A stretch of DNA of 64,000 nt from Verrucomicrobiia bacterium (GTDB lineage: Bacteria; Verrucomicrobiota; Verrucomicrobiia; Palsa-1439), in contig DATLVI010000034.1 in NCBI GenBank assembly GCA_035577545.1, positions 62,001 through 126,000 on the forward strand, given 5' to 3'. Of this stretch, positions 37,162 through 45,629 are shown piece after piece. Positions within the stretch are counted from its first letter, which is position 1. Each line of letters begins with the position of its first letter. Both the position numbers and the translations under genes were made by a program. The notes beneath the pieces are model-generated. The model saw nothing but the letters and a program-made list of their open reading frames with translations, made no database searches and was not told the origin of the DNA.

Positions 37162-37674
37162 TCATAATTGCTCCGAGGCTACCAGCAGGTAGATGATCAT
37201 CGCCAGCGCGAGGAGGGCGACGCCGGCAGTCACGGCCACGATCAGACCGCGGTTGGCGCGCACTTCGCCGCGTTCAATGGCCAGATTCACGAGGTGGTAA
37301 TGCCACGCTGCCAGGACCGCGAGCGCACCGCCGAGGGACATCATGGCTATGCCGATCGGCAGCGACATGCCTGTGCTGCGGATTGGTAGCTGTGGGGCCA
37401 GTCGTGTGGCCAGTTCGCGCAGCCAGACGCCGAACTTGGCCACGACGAAGCCGAGACTGATGACGGCGATACTCGTCCTGATCCATGCCAGAAACGTGCG
37501 CTCGTTGGCGAGGAATTCGGTCGCCCTTTTCTCTTCCGGTATGTGGGCTTTCACAAGCGGTTTTGTACGCCTAATCCGGCGGGCAGGCAAGGAATTGGGC
37601 CGGATTCTCTTAGATGGAGCGTCAGGGGATCTGTTGGTTTGGATTTGAGTGGTTCGCGGGTGTCGGATGACCAT
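37162..37674 (-). CDS. DUF202/YidH-like small membrane protein
   Basis: 170 residues if started at the ATG at 37674, or 130 from a GTG at 37554 which matches the usual YidH start. The conserved block FLANERTFLAWIRTSIAVIS is followed by three membrane helices (GFVVAKFGVW; GIAMMSLGGALAVLAAWHYH; GLIVAVTAGVALLALAMIIY). The family lies in the inner membrane and its function is unknown. The extra N-terminal residues are basic and may not be translated. Confidence 0.82.
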   Translation of the reverse strand: MVIRHPRTTQIQTNRSPDAPSKRIRPNSLPARRIRRTKPLVKAHIPEEKRATEFLANERTFLAWIRTSIAVISLGFVVAKFGVWLRELATRLAPQLPIRSTGMSLPIGIAMMSLGGALAVLAAWHYHLVNLAIERGEVRANRGLIVAVTAGVALLALAMIIYLLVASEQL

Positions 37675-37856
37675 AGGCCAGGAAGAGGACGAATCCTGAC
37701 CGGGGATGACGAAAGACCAAGCTATTGAGGCGCTTACAAGGCGTTTTTTTGCGGGCCAGCGCGATTGCCGGAACAAACTGCGAAGTGGTGTCTCTTACGA
37801 TGCGGAGAGGCGACTTAGGCCTCCTGACGTTAGGGACAATACGGAGAAATGAGGGT

Positions 37857-38612
37857 ATGAGAGCATTCATCAACGGCGAGTTGCACGTAACGAGAATTTC
37901 ATCCTGGCGTACTTTGGTCGGCTCGATTTGCGTGGCGATTCTTTTCGTCGCACTGTCAGGTTCCGTCAACGCCGTGACTCTTGGGCAGATCGATAATTTT
38001 CAAGATGGGACAGCGGATGGCTGGCACACAGGCGGCGGGACGCAGCCAAGCAACATCGCCACTGGTGGCCCGGGCGGTTCTGGTGATCAATACATGCGGG
38101 TGATATCCACCGGAGGATTTGGTACCGATAGCAGGCTGGTGATCCTGAATACTTCCCAATGGCTGGGCAACTACACCGGCGCGGGAATCACCGGCATCAC
38201 GTTGGAACTGGCCAACTTCGGCGCGCAACCTCTCTCCATGCGCCTGGCGTTTTTTATCAGTAAACCCAATGGGTACGCGGCAACAACGGCGTTCTCTCTC
38301 CCCGCCGATGCCAATTGGCACCAGGCATTTTTCCCACTGATCGCATCCGATTTTACCGCGGTGGGTACGCCCGGCATCAGCTTTGACAATATGCTGACGA
38401 ACTTCACCGGACAGCTCCGCATTCTGGACTCCGCCTCTCCGTCGGTCGAAGGTGACCCGATTGCCGCCACGCTGGGGGTCGATGATATTACGGCGGTTCC
38501 AGAACCGAGCGTGTTCGCGTTGGTCGTCGGCACCCTGGTTGCATTTGTTGGTCTTCGCCGCGGCCTGGCCCGAGTAAGTCGCAGTGACCGAAGAGCGCTG
38601 ATTTTGGATTGA
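37857..38612 (+). CDS. PEP-CTERM sorted exported protein
   Basis: 251 residues from the ATG at 37857. A signal peptide (helix near 20-40, ending SVNA) is followed by a beta-rich region with ITGITLELANFGAQPLSMRL. The C-terminus has the PEP-CTERM signal: VPEPSVFALV, a hydrophobic stretch and the arginine-rich end LRRGLARVSRSDRR. Such proteins are anchored or released by an exosortase with exopolysaccharide genes, none of which is in this window. The body's function is unknown. Confidence 0.85.
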   Translation: MRAFINGELHVTRISSWRTLVGSICVAILFVALSGSVNAVTLGQIDNFQDGTADGWHTGGGTQPSNIATGGPGGSGDQYMRVISTGGFGTDSRLVILNTSQWLGNYTGAGITGITLELANFGAQPLSMRLAFFISKPNGYAATTAFSLPADANWHQAFFPLIASDFTAVGTPGISFDNMLTNFTGQLRILDSASPSVEGDPIAATLGVDDITAVPEPSVFALVVGTLVAFVGLRRGLARVSRSDRRALILD

Positions 38613-38917
38613 TCCCCTCGCCACAACCTCCCCGAATCCTGGCAGAGCCTTAGCTACGGACCGATCCAGAAAGGGTATTTTCACAGTTTTCGGGTGATTT
38701 TCGCCCTCTAAAACCCGGATGCTTACGGGCGTTGCCGTATGCCCCAATGCTTCGGACGAGAGAGGCGGTTGCGGCGAAAACAACATCGCCGCGTGTCGCG
38801 CAGCCAGTGCTGCACTCCGCTTCTACTTGACATCGAATTACGATAATTGTAGGATGGTGGAGATGCATTATTTGATCCATCTTCGCCAAGGCTTCGACGC
38901 GACTCGTCCGCCTTCGC

Positions 38918-39009
38918 AAGGGCTTCCGCCGTCGCACTTCGTGCTATGGCGGACAAGTCGGCACGGCAGACGGGGGCCTATATACGTTTCTGCGAAACGA
39001 ACCCAATTT
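38918..39009 (+). repeat. Dispersed repeat, copy 1
   Basis: About 90 bases running from the GGCTTCCGCCGTCGCACTTC segment through GTCGGCACGGCAGACGG and CTATATACGTTT to CGAAACGAACCCAATTT. It matches the reverse complement of 45366-45452 with only a few substitutions. It sits in a gene-free stretch (38613-39388) between a PEP-CTERM gene and nrdR, in which short open frames are repeat-derived and not convincing genes. Confidence 0.85.
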
Positions 39010-39081
39010 ATTTCGCTCGGGAAACAGAGGCTATCTATCAGGGCTATAGGGTGTTATAGATGAAAAAAACGCTCAAAATAT

Positions 39082-39109
39082 TTGGGTTCGTTTTCCAAAA
39101 CGAACCCAA
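39082..39109. repeat. Perfect hairpin of the CGAACCCA repeat family
   Basis: TTGGGTTCGTTTT and AAAACGAACCCAA are perfect 13-base arms around CC. The same CGAACCCA core occurs at 38997-39005 and 39154-39162, and in the related hairpin at 45264-45296. It could act as a terminator or be a mobile or structural palindrome. Its place 73 bases after repeat copy 1 suggests one composite element. Confidence 0.85.
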
Positions 39110-39388
39110 TTTAAGGGGTATTTATGGGGGTCTGGTGGCGACAAAACGAGAAACGAACCCAAATTGGGACTGATAAGTTGAATGCGACTGATGAAAGGCG
39201 ATGCGGAAATCTGGCCGGTACAGCTGGCGAGGAGAAAAATGACGACACGCGGGCGGAACGCCCACGCCACTAGGAGAGAAAGGAGCGTGATAAGGTTTTC
39301 GGAAAAACTATTGACGGGGCGTTCCCTCTTGACCGGTCGCGGGCTGCGTGGTAGCAAGGGGTTTGCAGTTAGAGGTTTCAAAAGAATT

Positions 39389-39841
39389 ATGCGGTGTCCA
39401 AAATGCACGGGGGCGGACGATAAAGTCATTGATTCGCGCAGTAGCCGCGACGGGTTGTTGATTCGGCGGCGGCGGGAGTGCCTAAAATGCGGGGCGCGGT
39501 TCACGACCTACGAGGAGATCTTCCGCGAGAAGTTGCGCGTGAAGAAGCGTAATAGCCAGTACGAGGAATTTGACCGTCGCAAGATGCTGGCGGGCCTGGA
39601 GAAGGCGTGCGAGAAGCGGCCGGTGAGCACGGAGGATATCGAGTTGCTGGCCGAGCGGGTGATCACTGAGTTGGAAAACGAATTCGGTCGCGAAGTGCCG
39701 TCGAAGCAGATCGGCGAACGCATCATGCAGCACCTGCGCAAGCTGGATGAGGTGGCGTATGTGCGGTTCGCCTCGGTGTATCGGCAGTTCCGCGACGCGG
39801 AGCAGTTCATTGACGAGATCAAACAGTTGGGGAAATCATGA
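39389..39841 (+). CDS. nrdR: Transcriptional repressor NrdR
   Basis: 150 residues from the ATG at 39389. The zinc ribbon has C3/C6 (MRCPKCTG) and C31/C34 (ECLKCGARFTTYE), and an ATP-cone follows (VKKRNSQYEEFDRRKMLAGL, about 47-135). NrdR represses ribonucleotide reductase genes in response to nucleotide levels. The length and order are typical. Its stop overlaps the start of the next gene by 4 bases, and that gene also looks like an ATP-cone protein. Confidence 0.97.
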   Translation: MRCPKCTGADDKVIDSRSSRDGLLIRRRRECLKCGARFTTYEEIFREKLRVKKRNSQYEEFDRRKMLAGLEKACEKRPVSTEDIELLAERVITELENEFGREVPSKQIGERIMQHLRKLDEVAYVRFASVYRQFRDAEQFIDEIKQLGKS

Positions 39842-40407
39842 TCAAAGCGCTCGAAGATATGGCGTGGGTCAAGTTTGAAGACGGGCGCATGGCGCCATTC
39901 GACGAACAGCAGCTAGCACTGTCGATCCAGGATGTCGCGGAGCGTGCGGGGCATTCGGACTGGTGGCTGGCGGAGTCCGTGGCGGCGGCGGTGCATGCGT
40001 ACGCGATCAAATCACGCTCGGATGGGGTGATCCCGACGCGCGAGATTGTGGAGATTGTAGTCGCGGTTTTGGCGACGCTGGGCTTTGAGAAGATTTCCGA
40101 GGCGTACGCCGGACGCGAACACTGCGCGGCGATTCATCTCAACGACCTGGCGGCGCGAGTGGGCGCGGCGTTTGAGCTCGAGTTTTTTAGGCAGCTGGAT
40201 TCCGAACTGGGTGCAGCTTCGGACCATCGGCTTGCGGTGATCGAGGTGGACGGGCTGCGGGCGTGCGTGATGCAGTTGCGCGGCGCGCGACGCTGGACGG
40301 TTGGGTGTCGGGAGTTGGCCGAGGAAATCGTCGACTACGTTCGCGAACGCGTGGCGCGGGTGCGGCCGGCAAAGGCCGAGTGCCTGAGACTCGCCGTGGT
40401 GGAGTAG
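39838..40407 (+). CDS. ATP-cone-like protein coupled to nrdR
   Basis: 189 residues. The first 100 resemble an ATP-cone: WVKFEDGRMAPFDEQQLALS near 10-29 corresponds to the usual V-K-R-D-G-R-x-x-P-F-D start, and VIPTREIVEIVVAVLATLGF with KISEAYAGRE near 65-95 corresponds to its end. The C-terminal 90 residues (VGAAFELEFFRQLDSEL onward) are not recognised. It overlaps nrdR by 4 bases, so the two may work together in nucleotide sensing. The assignment rests on motif resemblance only. Confidence 0.7.
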   Translation: MIKALEDMAWVKFEDGRMAPFDEQQLALSIQDVAERAGHSDWWLAESVAAAVHAYAIKSRSDGVIPTREIVEIVVAVLATLGFEKISEAYAGREHCAAIHLNDLAARVGAAFELEFFRQLDSELGAASDHRLAVIEVDGLRACVMQLRGARRWTVGCRELAEEIVDYVRERVARVRPAKAECLRLAVVE

Positions 40408-40412
40408 CGGCC

Positions 40413-40757
40413 ATGGCCGACAACATTTTCGCGAAGATTATCCGCAAGGAGATTCCCGCCAAGATTGTTTACGAGGATGAGCGCGCGCTGGCGTTCCGCG
40501 ATATTGACGCGAAGGCGCCGATCCACATTCTCATCGTGCCGAAGAAGGACATTGCGCGGGTGTCGGAGGCGAAGGCCGAGGATGAACCGTTGCTGGGGCA
40601 TCTGCTGACGGTGGCGGCCGAGATCGCGCGGAAGGAAGGTATCGACGGCTCGGGCTATCGCGTGGTGATCAACAAGGGAGCGCACGCGGGCGAAACGGTG
40701 CCGCATCTGCACGTGCATCTGCTCGGGGGTCGGCCGATGGAGTGGCCGCCCGGTTGA
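40413..40757 (+). CDS. HIT family nucleotide hydrolase
   Basis: 114 residues from the ATG at 40413. The start NIFAKIIRKEIPAKIVYEDE, ILIVPKKDIARV and the histidine triad HLHVHLLGGRPM near 97-108 define the HIT (HinT-like) family, which hydrolyses AMP-linked substrates such as adenosine phosphoramidates. It is 5 bases after the ATP-cone-like gene and 13 bases before the fused rRNA-modifying gene. Confidence 0.95.
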   Translation: MADNIFAKIIRKEIPAKIVYEDERALAFRDIDAKAPIHILIVPKKDIARVSEAKAEDEPLLGHLLTVAAEIARKEGIDGSGYRVVINKGAHAGETVPHLHVHLLGGRPMEWPPG

Positions 40758-40770
40758 GCGCCGTCGTCTT

Positions 40771-42273
40771 GTGAACGGACTTATTCTCTTCGAGGACGAC
40801 CACCTGCTGGTCGTCAATAAACCATCGGGAATCAACACGCACAAGCCCGATCGGTTCACGCCGGATGGAATTCACGAGTGGTTGACCAAGCGTGAACCGC
40901 GTTGGCGGAACCTTTCTATTCTCCAGCGGCTCGACAAAGACACGTCAGGCGTGATCGTGTTTGGCAAGACGCAGCGGGCCAACCAATCGCTGACCCAGCA
41001 GTTCGAGAAGCACACTGTCGAGAAAACCTATTTGCTGCTCAGTGCCGTGCGCCCGACGCGCCAGAAGTTTTGGGCGAAGTCGCCGAACTGCGTGACGGAG
41101 TTTGAGTTTGTCGATACGCACGGTGAGTATTTCCTGACGCAAGCACGACCACTCACGGGCAAGACGCACCAGATTCGACGGCACGCCTCGGAGAGCGGAT
41201 TCCCGATACTTGGTGATGCACTCTACGAGGGCAAGGCAGCGCCGCGATTGATGCTCCACGCGTACAAGCTCGACTTCGAACACCCGGCGACGGCAGAACG
41301 CGTGTTGTTCGAGGCTTCGGTGCCACGGGCCTTCGATGAGGTGGACGCGCTGGTAGCGGCGACGGAGTTTCGCGAGCCCTTGTTCAATGAGTCGACAAAC
41401 GCATTCCGCCTGATTAGCGGGACGGCCGATGGTTTTGAGGAGGTGATCGTCGATTCGTACGCGGGGACGTTGCTGGTCCAGTGGCAAACCGAGGCGGCGA
41501 TGGCGCGAGAGGCCAAGTTGATCGATCGACTGCGGAAAGAGTGCGGGCCGAGAGCGATCTACGCGCAGTTGGCAACGAAGCAAAAGCGGCTGACGCCGCG
41601 GCTGGTTTGCGGGAGCGAATTGGGGCAGCGAGGATCCATTCGCGAGAACGGCCTTACCTTCCTGATTAGTTTCGGTGAAGGACTGGCGACCGGCATTTTC
41701 CTCGACCAGCGCGAGAACCGAAGACATTTACTGGCGTTGCCGCTGAAAGGGAAAACCGTGCTTAATACGTTCGCCTATACCTGCGCGTTTTCCGTCGCGG
41801 CGGCGAAAGCGGGCGCGGTGACGACGAGTGTGGATCTGTCGAAGAATTACCTGGAGTGGGGGAAGGACAACTTCCGCGCGAACGGCCTTGATCCGGCAGC
41901 GCACGATTTCATTTTCGGGGATGCGTTTGAGTGGCTGAAGCGGCTGGCCAAGCGCGGGCAGCGTTGGGATGTTGTCATTCTCGATCCCCCGACGTTTTCG
42001 ACGACGAAGAAGGGGCGTGTGTTCCAAGCCGCGCGCGACTACGAGGAACTGGCGGCGCTGGCCGTGCCGTTGGTTGCGCCGGGCGGTTTACTGCTCTGCT
42101 CGACGAACCAGCGGACACTGGATGCCGAGCAATTCGAGAAGAGCATCCAGATCGCCGCGCAAAACTGCGAGCGCTTCACGGACTCGCTGGAGTTTGAGAC
42201 GCTGCCGTTTGATTTTCGCGTGGCGCCGAAGGAACAGCCCTACTTGAAGACTTTTTGGGCAAGGTTGGCATAA
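40771..42273 (+). CDS. Fused RluA-type pseudouridine synthase and RlmI-type methyltransferase
   Basis: 500 residues from a GTG. Residues 1-200 form an RluA-type pseudouridine synthase without an S4 domain: ILFEDDHLLVVNKPSGINTH, catalytic D55 in LQRLDKDTSGV, and ARPLTGKTHQIRRH near 126-139. Residues about 205-500 form an RlmI-type SAM methyltransferase: GLATGIFLDQRENRRHLLAL, TFAYTCAFSVAAAKAGA and DVVILDPPTFSTTKKGR near 391-407. Both active sites look complete, so one protein may add two modifications to RNA. Its last 98 bases overlap the convergent gene behind. Confidence 0.88.
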   Translation: MNGLILFEDDHLLVVNKPSGINTHKPDRFTPDGIHEWLTKREPRWRNLSILQRLDKDTSGVIVFGKTQRANQSLTQQFEKHTVEKTYLLLSAVRPTRQKFWAKSPNCVTEFEFVDTHGEYFLTQARPLTGKTHQIRRHASESGFPILGDALYEGKAAPRLMLHAYKLDFEHPATAERVLFEASVPRAFDEVDALVAATEFREPLFNESTNAFRLISGTADGFEEVIVDSYAGTLLVQWQTEAAMAREAKLIDRLRKECGPRAIYAQLATKQKRLTPRLVCGSELGQRGSIRENGLTFLISFGEGLATGIFLDQRENRRHLLALPLKGKTVLNTFAYTCAFSVAAAKAGAVTTSVDLSKNYLEWGKDNFRANGLDPAAHDFIFGDAFEWLKRLAKRGQRWDVVILDPPTFSTTKKGRVFQAARDYEELAALAVPLVAPGGLLLCSTNQRTLDAEQFEKSIQIAAQNCERFTDSLEFETLPFDFRVAPKEQPYLKTFWARLA

Positions 42274-44044
42274 CGGATTGCTGGAGCTGCGGCCCGAAGG
42301 TGTTGACGGCCCAAACCGCGCCACCGACGCCGACGATCACGGCGAGCGACTTGCCCAGCGGCGAGAACGATGTCGAGGTTGACTGCTGCGGCTCGCTGAC
42401 AGTCGCGGAGACGAGAGGGAACAGGTGTTTCCCAATCGTCTCAGGTTGGGGAAGTTTGTTCAGGTCAACGAATTGGTTGCTGCCAGTTTGCACGAGGACG
42501 GTTTTCATAAGACCATACGCAGACGTGAACAGGCCGCGCAGGTCGGCGTAATGGTACGAGGACCCATTCTCGGGCAAGCGTTTCATGGATTGTTGATATA
42601 CCGTGCTGGTAGCCAACGTCGGCTTCGGTTCTTTCGACTGGGCGAGCAAGGCGCGCGCGTAGTCGGGGCTGCTGGCGAGGATAAAAAACCGGTCGGTCAC
42701 CGCGTACGTGGGCGCAAAAAGTTGCGGGCCGATGTGGAGAGAGCGGAGCTTCTGGCCGGCGCTTTCGGTTTCATCCCACGGCTGCGCGTCGTTATTGGTT
42801 CCCACGCAGCTTTCCTTGAGTGCGTCCATCGTCGAATCGAGCGACGGCCGGAGCTTCTCCGCATCGGTGATCTCGCTGACGATGGCAATCTTGGGCACGC
42901 GGGTGTCGGCCGGCCAGTTGGCGACCAGGGCAAACTCCGGGCCCAGTTTTTGCAAAACATCCTCGCTCATGCGAATGCCGCGACTGCGCAGCGCCTGCTG
43001 AAACTGCCCGACCGACAGCATCAAATCTGCATTGCCCGATTGCGAGAGTGACTGCATCACCTCTTCGTACATGGCCGGCAGGTCGGCGGAACCGACGGAG
43101 TAGGCAAGCGTATCCGGCGTGGTGAGCGCGAGCGTCTTCCGCTGCGTGGGCGGCGTGGGTTTGGGCACGCCGCTGGAGTAGGCGACAAACCCGACGTCCT
43201 CGATGCCACGATCCCGGAAGGTCATGCTATAAGCCGAAGCCTGGATGCGTGAGAATTTCTGGTACATACCGGCGGTTTGTGGCGAAAGCGCGAGAAGCGG
43301 GCCAACGAGGCCGAGCATTTCCTCCACGTTGAAATACGCCAGGAAATCGTGGTCGTTCGAGGCGTGCTGTTGGATATTCTTGAACTTCGCACTGTCGGCG
43401 AGGCGTTTGAAATCGCGCGGGACCTGGCCGGTCCAACTGGCGATCGTGTCGCGCATCGTATCTTCGCCGAACGTGAAGACCACCATTGAATTGAAAAACG
43501 CGTGGCAAATCGGGTAGCCGGGCGTCGCTTCCCAGACGGCGTATTTTATGCCGAGGTACTCCTTGGTCTGATACGTCCCGCTCGGATAGGACCGCTTGAG
43601 TTCGCCTTCGAGTTTGTAAAGGCCCGCGATGGTCTCGATGCGCTTGGTGCGAACATCAACGCCGAAGACCAGTCCCGGATTGAACCCCGGAAAAAGCGTC
43701 ACGTGTGTGACCGCAAGAAACACTTCTCCCTGCATCGCTCCCAGGACCAGACCACCGATGGTGTCAGCGTCCTTCGGGGCGCCCGCGGTCTGGGACACCT
43801 CGCGCAACGCGGCCAGCGGCTGCGCCAGGAATGCCTGCACCTCCGGTTCATGCCAAAGGGCGTAAAACTCCGTCTTCGTAAATTCAGTCCGCGATTTCGA
43901 AATGTCGGGGATATCGAGAAAAGCGAGGGTCGACTCGGGTAGCAGGCTGGCAGCGCGAGGCGCAGGTTTGCCAAGAGTGAAATAAATGAGCGCCGCCGCG
44001 ACAATGGCGATCAACAGAAGTATAACAGCGATAACCCTTTTCAT
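42176..44044 (-). CDS. Large single-span membrane protein of unknown function
   Basis: 622 residues. An N-terminal membrane helix (about 3-24) leads into a large extracytoplasmic domain. LLPESTLAFLDIPDISKSRT near 39-58 resembles the start of DUF3352-like and other surface-exposed proteins found in PVC bacteria. A second hydrophobic segment near 563-582 (LAVIVGVGGAVWAVNTFG) may be another helix, with a proline- and serine-rich tail. I do not recognise a function. The 3' end overlaps the convergent fused methyltransferase gene by 98 bases. Confidence 0.75.
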   Translation of the reverse strand: MKRVIAVILLLIAIVAAALIYFTLGKPAPRAASLLPESTLAFLDIPDISKSRTEFTKTEFYALWHEPEVQAFLAQPLAALREVSQTAGAPKDADTIGGLVLGAMQGEVFLAVTHVTLFPGFNPGLVFGVDVRTKRIETIAGLYKLEGELKRSYPSGTYQTKEYLGIKYAVWEATPGYPICHAFFNSMVVFTFGEDTMRDTIASWTGQVPRDFKRLADSAKFKNIQQHASNDHDFLAYFNVEEMLGLVGPLLALSPQTAGMYQKFSRIQASAYSMTFRDRGIEDVGFVAYSSGVPKPTPPTQRKTLALTTPDTLAYSVGSADLPAMYEEVMQSLSQSGNADLMLSVGQFQQALRSRGIRMSEDVLQKLGPEFALVANWPADTRVPKIAIVSEITDAEKLRPSLDSTMDALKESCVGTNNDAQPWDETESAGQKLRSLHIGPQLFAPTYAVTDRFFILASSPDYARALLAQSKEPKPTLATSTVYQQSMKRLPENGSSYHYADLRGLFTSAYGLMKTVLVQTGSNQFVDLNKLPQPETIGKHLFPLVSATVSEPQQSTSTSFSPLGKSLAVIVGVGGAVWAVNTFGPQLQQSVMPTLPKKSSSRAVPSAPRENQTAASQTPASP

Positions 44045-44211
44045 AATATCCGCACCACACGGTCAAGCTTGGCAATGACTGAGAATGCTAGTCCGTTCGG
44101 AAAGATAGCGTCAAGGAAATAGGCTGGCCGGGAAGGAATTCCCATGCTAAACTCAACGAAACTTCCTCGGGATAGAGTGGGGACGGTGGAGTTGTCAGCG
44201 CGCTGGTTATT

Positions 44212-45177
44212 ATGAACGGCAAAAAGAACCGATTGCACCGCGGCCTGGGTGTCGCGTGCATTTGTATTTCCTCGGTGCTGATCGGCGCATCGCGTGCGGA
44301 CGCGGTACTCTTCCAGTCGACGAGCGATCCGGGTTTCAATACGACGGCCCCCACGGGCGTTCTCGCCAACAGCGGTTGGCAATATCAGGGCCGTTGGCTC
44401 AGCTTCCTCGGCACACCCATCGCGCCGCAGTTCTTCATCGCCGCGAACCACGTCGGCGGCACGACCAACGACATCTTCCTCTTCAACGGACTTCCTTATC
44501 ACCCCATCGCCGCCTTCAAGACCTTCGACAGCGACCTCACCATCTGGCAGGTGCGCGAGACATTTCCCAGTTACGCCCCGCTGTACACTTCTTCCGATGA
44601 AACCAACAAGCACCTCGTCGTCTTCGGCCGCGGCACGCAACGCGGTGTGCCCGTCGTCGTCGGCGGACAGACCAACGGTTGGTACTGGGGCATAGCCGAC
44701 GGCGTCCAGCGCTGGGGTGAGAACGACGTGGCTTCGATCACCAATCTCGGTGTCGGCGTCGGCGACGTGCTGCGCGTGGTATTTAACGGCAGCGGCGGGT
44801 CGAACGAGTGCCACCTCTCCGACGGCGACTCCAGCGGGGGCGTGTTCATCGAGCAAGACGGCGTTTGGAAACTCGCGGGGATCAACCACGGTGTCGACGG
44901 CGAATTCAGCAACGACGTCGACAACACAACCTTCACGGCGGCGCTCGTCGACCGCCGTGAATTGTTCCAGCAGGACGGACCCTCTGACTGGATCCTCATC
45001 GACGACGTGCGCCCCGTCCCCAGCGCCTTCTACAGCACCCGCATCTCGGCGAACCTCGACTGGATCTATAGCGTGATCGGCTTCGAGCCGGGCGGTGATT
45101 CGCCCACCCCGACCACCGTGGATCCGAACGCCGTGACCTTCCCGAAGCGCTACTACCGCGTCAGCTTCGCCCAGTAG
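44212..45177 (+). CDS. Secreted trypsin-like serine protease (S1 fold)
   Basis: 321 residues. A signal peptide (about 1-30, ending SRADA) is followed by a chymotrypsin-like domain: H80 in FIAANHVGG, D108 in FDSDLTIWQV and S208 in LSDGDSSGGVF. The serine motif reads GDSSGG where GDSGG is usual, with one extra residue. The C-terminal VTFPKRYYRVSFAQ resembles short tails frequent in verrucomicrobial exported proteins. It probably cuts proteins outside the cell; the substrate is unknown. A 423-codon open frame on the other strand is its shadow. Confidence 0.82.
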   Translation: MNGKKNRLHRGLGVACICISSVLIGASRADAVLFQSTSDPGFNTTAPTGVLANSGWQYQGRWLSFLGTPIAPQFFIAANHVGGTTNDIFLFNGLPYHPIAAFKTFDSDLTIWQVRETFPSYAPLYTSSDETNKHLVVFGRGTQRGVPVVVGGQTNGWYWGIADGVQRWGENDVASITNLGVGVGDVLRVVFNGSGGSNECHLSDGDSSGGVFIEQDGVWKLAGINHGVDGEFSNDVDNTTFTAALVDRRELFQQDGPSDWILIDDVRPVPSAFYSTRISANLDWIYSVIGFEPGGDSPTPTTVDPNAVTFPKRYYRVSFAQ

Positions 45178-45263
45178 GCCGGATTTTCCCTCGTTCACGA
45201 TTCTCCCTTGTATCCGTCTCATTTGCCCTAAGAAGCCTTCAATCTGACCCATGAACACCCCAA

Positions 45264-45296
45264 AAATGGGTTCGTTTTTCCAGAACGAACCCATTT
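45264..45296. repeat. Hairpin of the CGAACCCA repeat family, second locus
   Basis: AAATGGGTTCGTT and AACGAACCCATTT are perfect 13-base arms around 7 bases. The core equals that of the hairpin at 39082-39109 but with ATG in place of TTG at the edge. It lies in the gene-free gap 45178-45629, which otherwise contains only repeat copy 2 and no convincing gene. Confidence 0.8.
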
Positions 45297-45365
45297 GCAA
45301 ACGCTTCTGCAACTTTCATAAGTTCCTGTGAAAAAGAGTAATACACCAATAAATCCTCGAAAGTA

Positions 45366-45452
45366 AAATGGGTTCGTTTCGCAAAAACGTATATAGGCCC
45401 CGTCTGCCGTGCCGACTTGTCCGCCACAGCACGAAGTGCGACGGCAGAAGCC
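45366..45452 (-). repeat. Dispersed repeat, copy 2 (inverted)
   Basis: Reverse complement of the repeat at 38918-39009: AAATGGGTTCGTTTCGC, ACGTATATAGGCCCCGTC, TGCCGTGCCGACTTGTCCG and GCACGAAGTGCGACGGCAG correspond base for base apart from a few changes. As in copy 1, a CGAACCCA hairpin lies about 70-100 bases beyond its end, so the pair forms one composite element about 190-250 bases long in both places. Confidence 0.85.
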
Positions 45453-45629
45453 CTGGCGAAGGAGGAAGCGGTCTCTCGAAGGCGGACATCCTCGCATCAC
45501 GTTGCCAATCATCACGCCTCGCATTCTACCACTATCGGAATCCGATGTCCAGAGCTTTAAATTGGTGGATCTTGCACGGCGGGGTGGTGAAGGAGAAACG
45601 GAACGCAGCGACCGCGCAAACTTACGACT

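Noticed and set aside
38719-39063. 114-codon open frame across the dispersed repeat
   Set aside because: It lies inside the repeat, whose second copy is not open in the equivalent way. The peptide is repeat-derived.
44041-45312. 423-codon open frame on the - strand opposite the S1-like protease
   Set aside because: The + strand has a signal peptide and a full catalytic triad; the reverse frame has a valine- and arginine-rich shadow composition and no domain.
45239-45427. 62-codon frame in repeat copy 2 (A-K-R-T-H-F type peptide)
   Set aside because: Its sequence comes from the CGAACCCA hairpin units, with no ribosome-binding site and no sign of selection as a protein.
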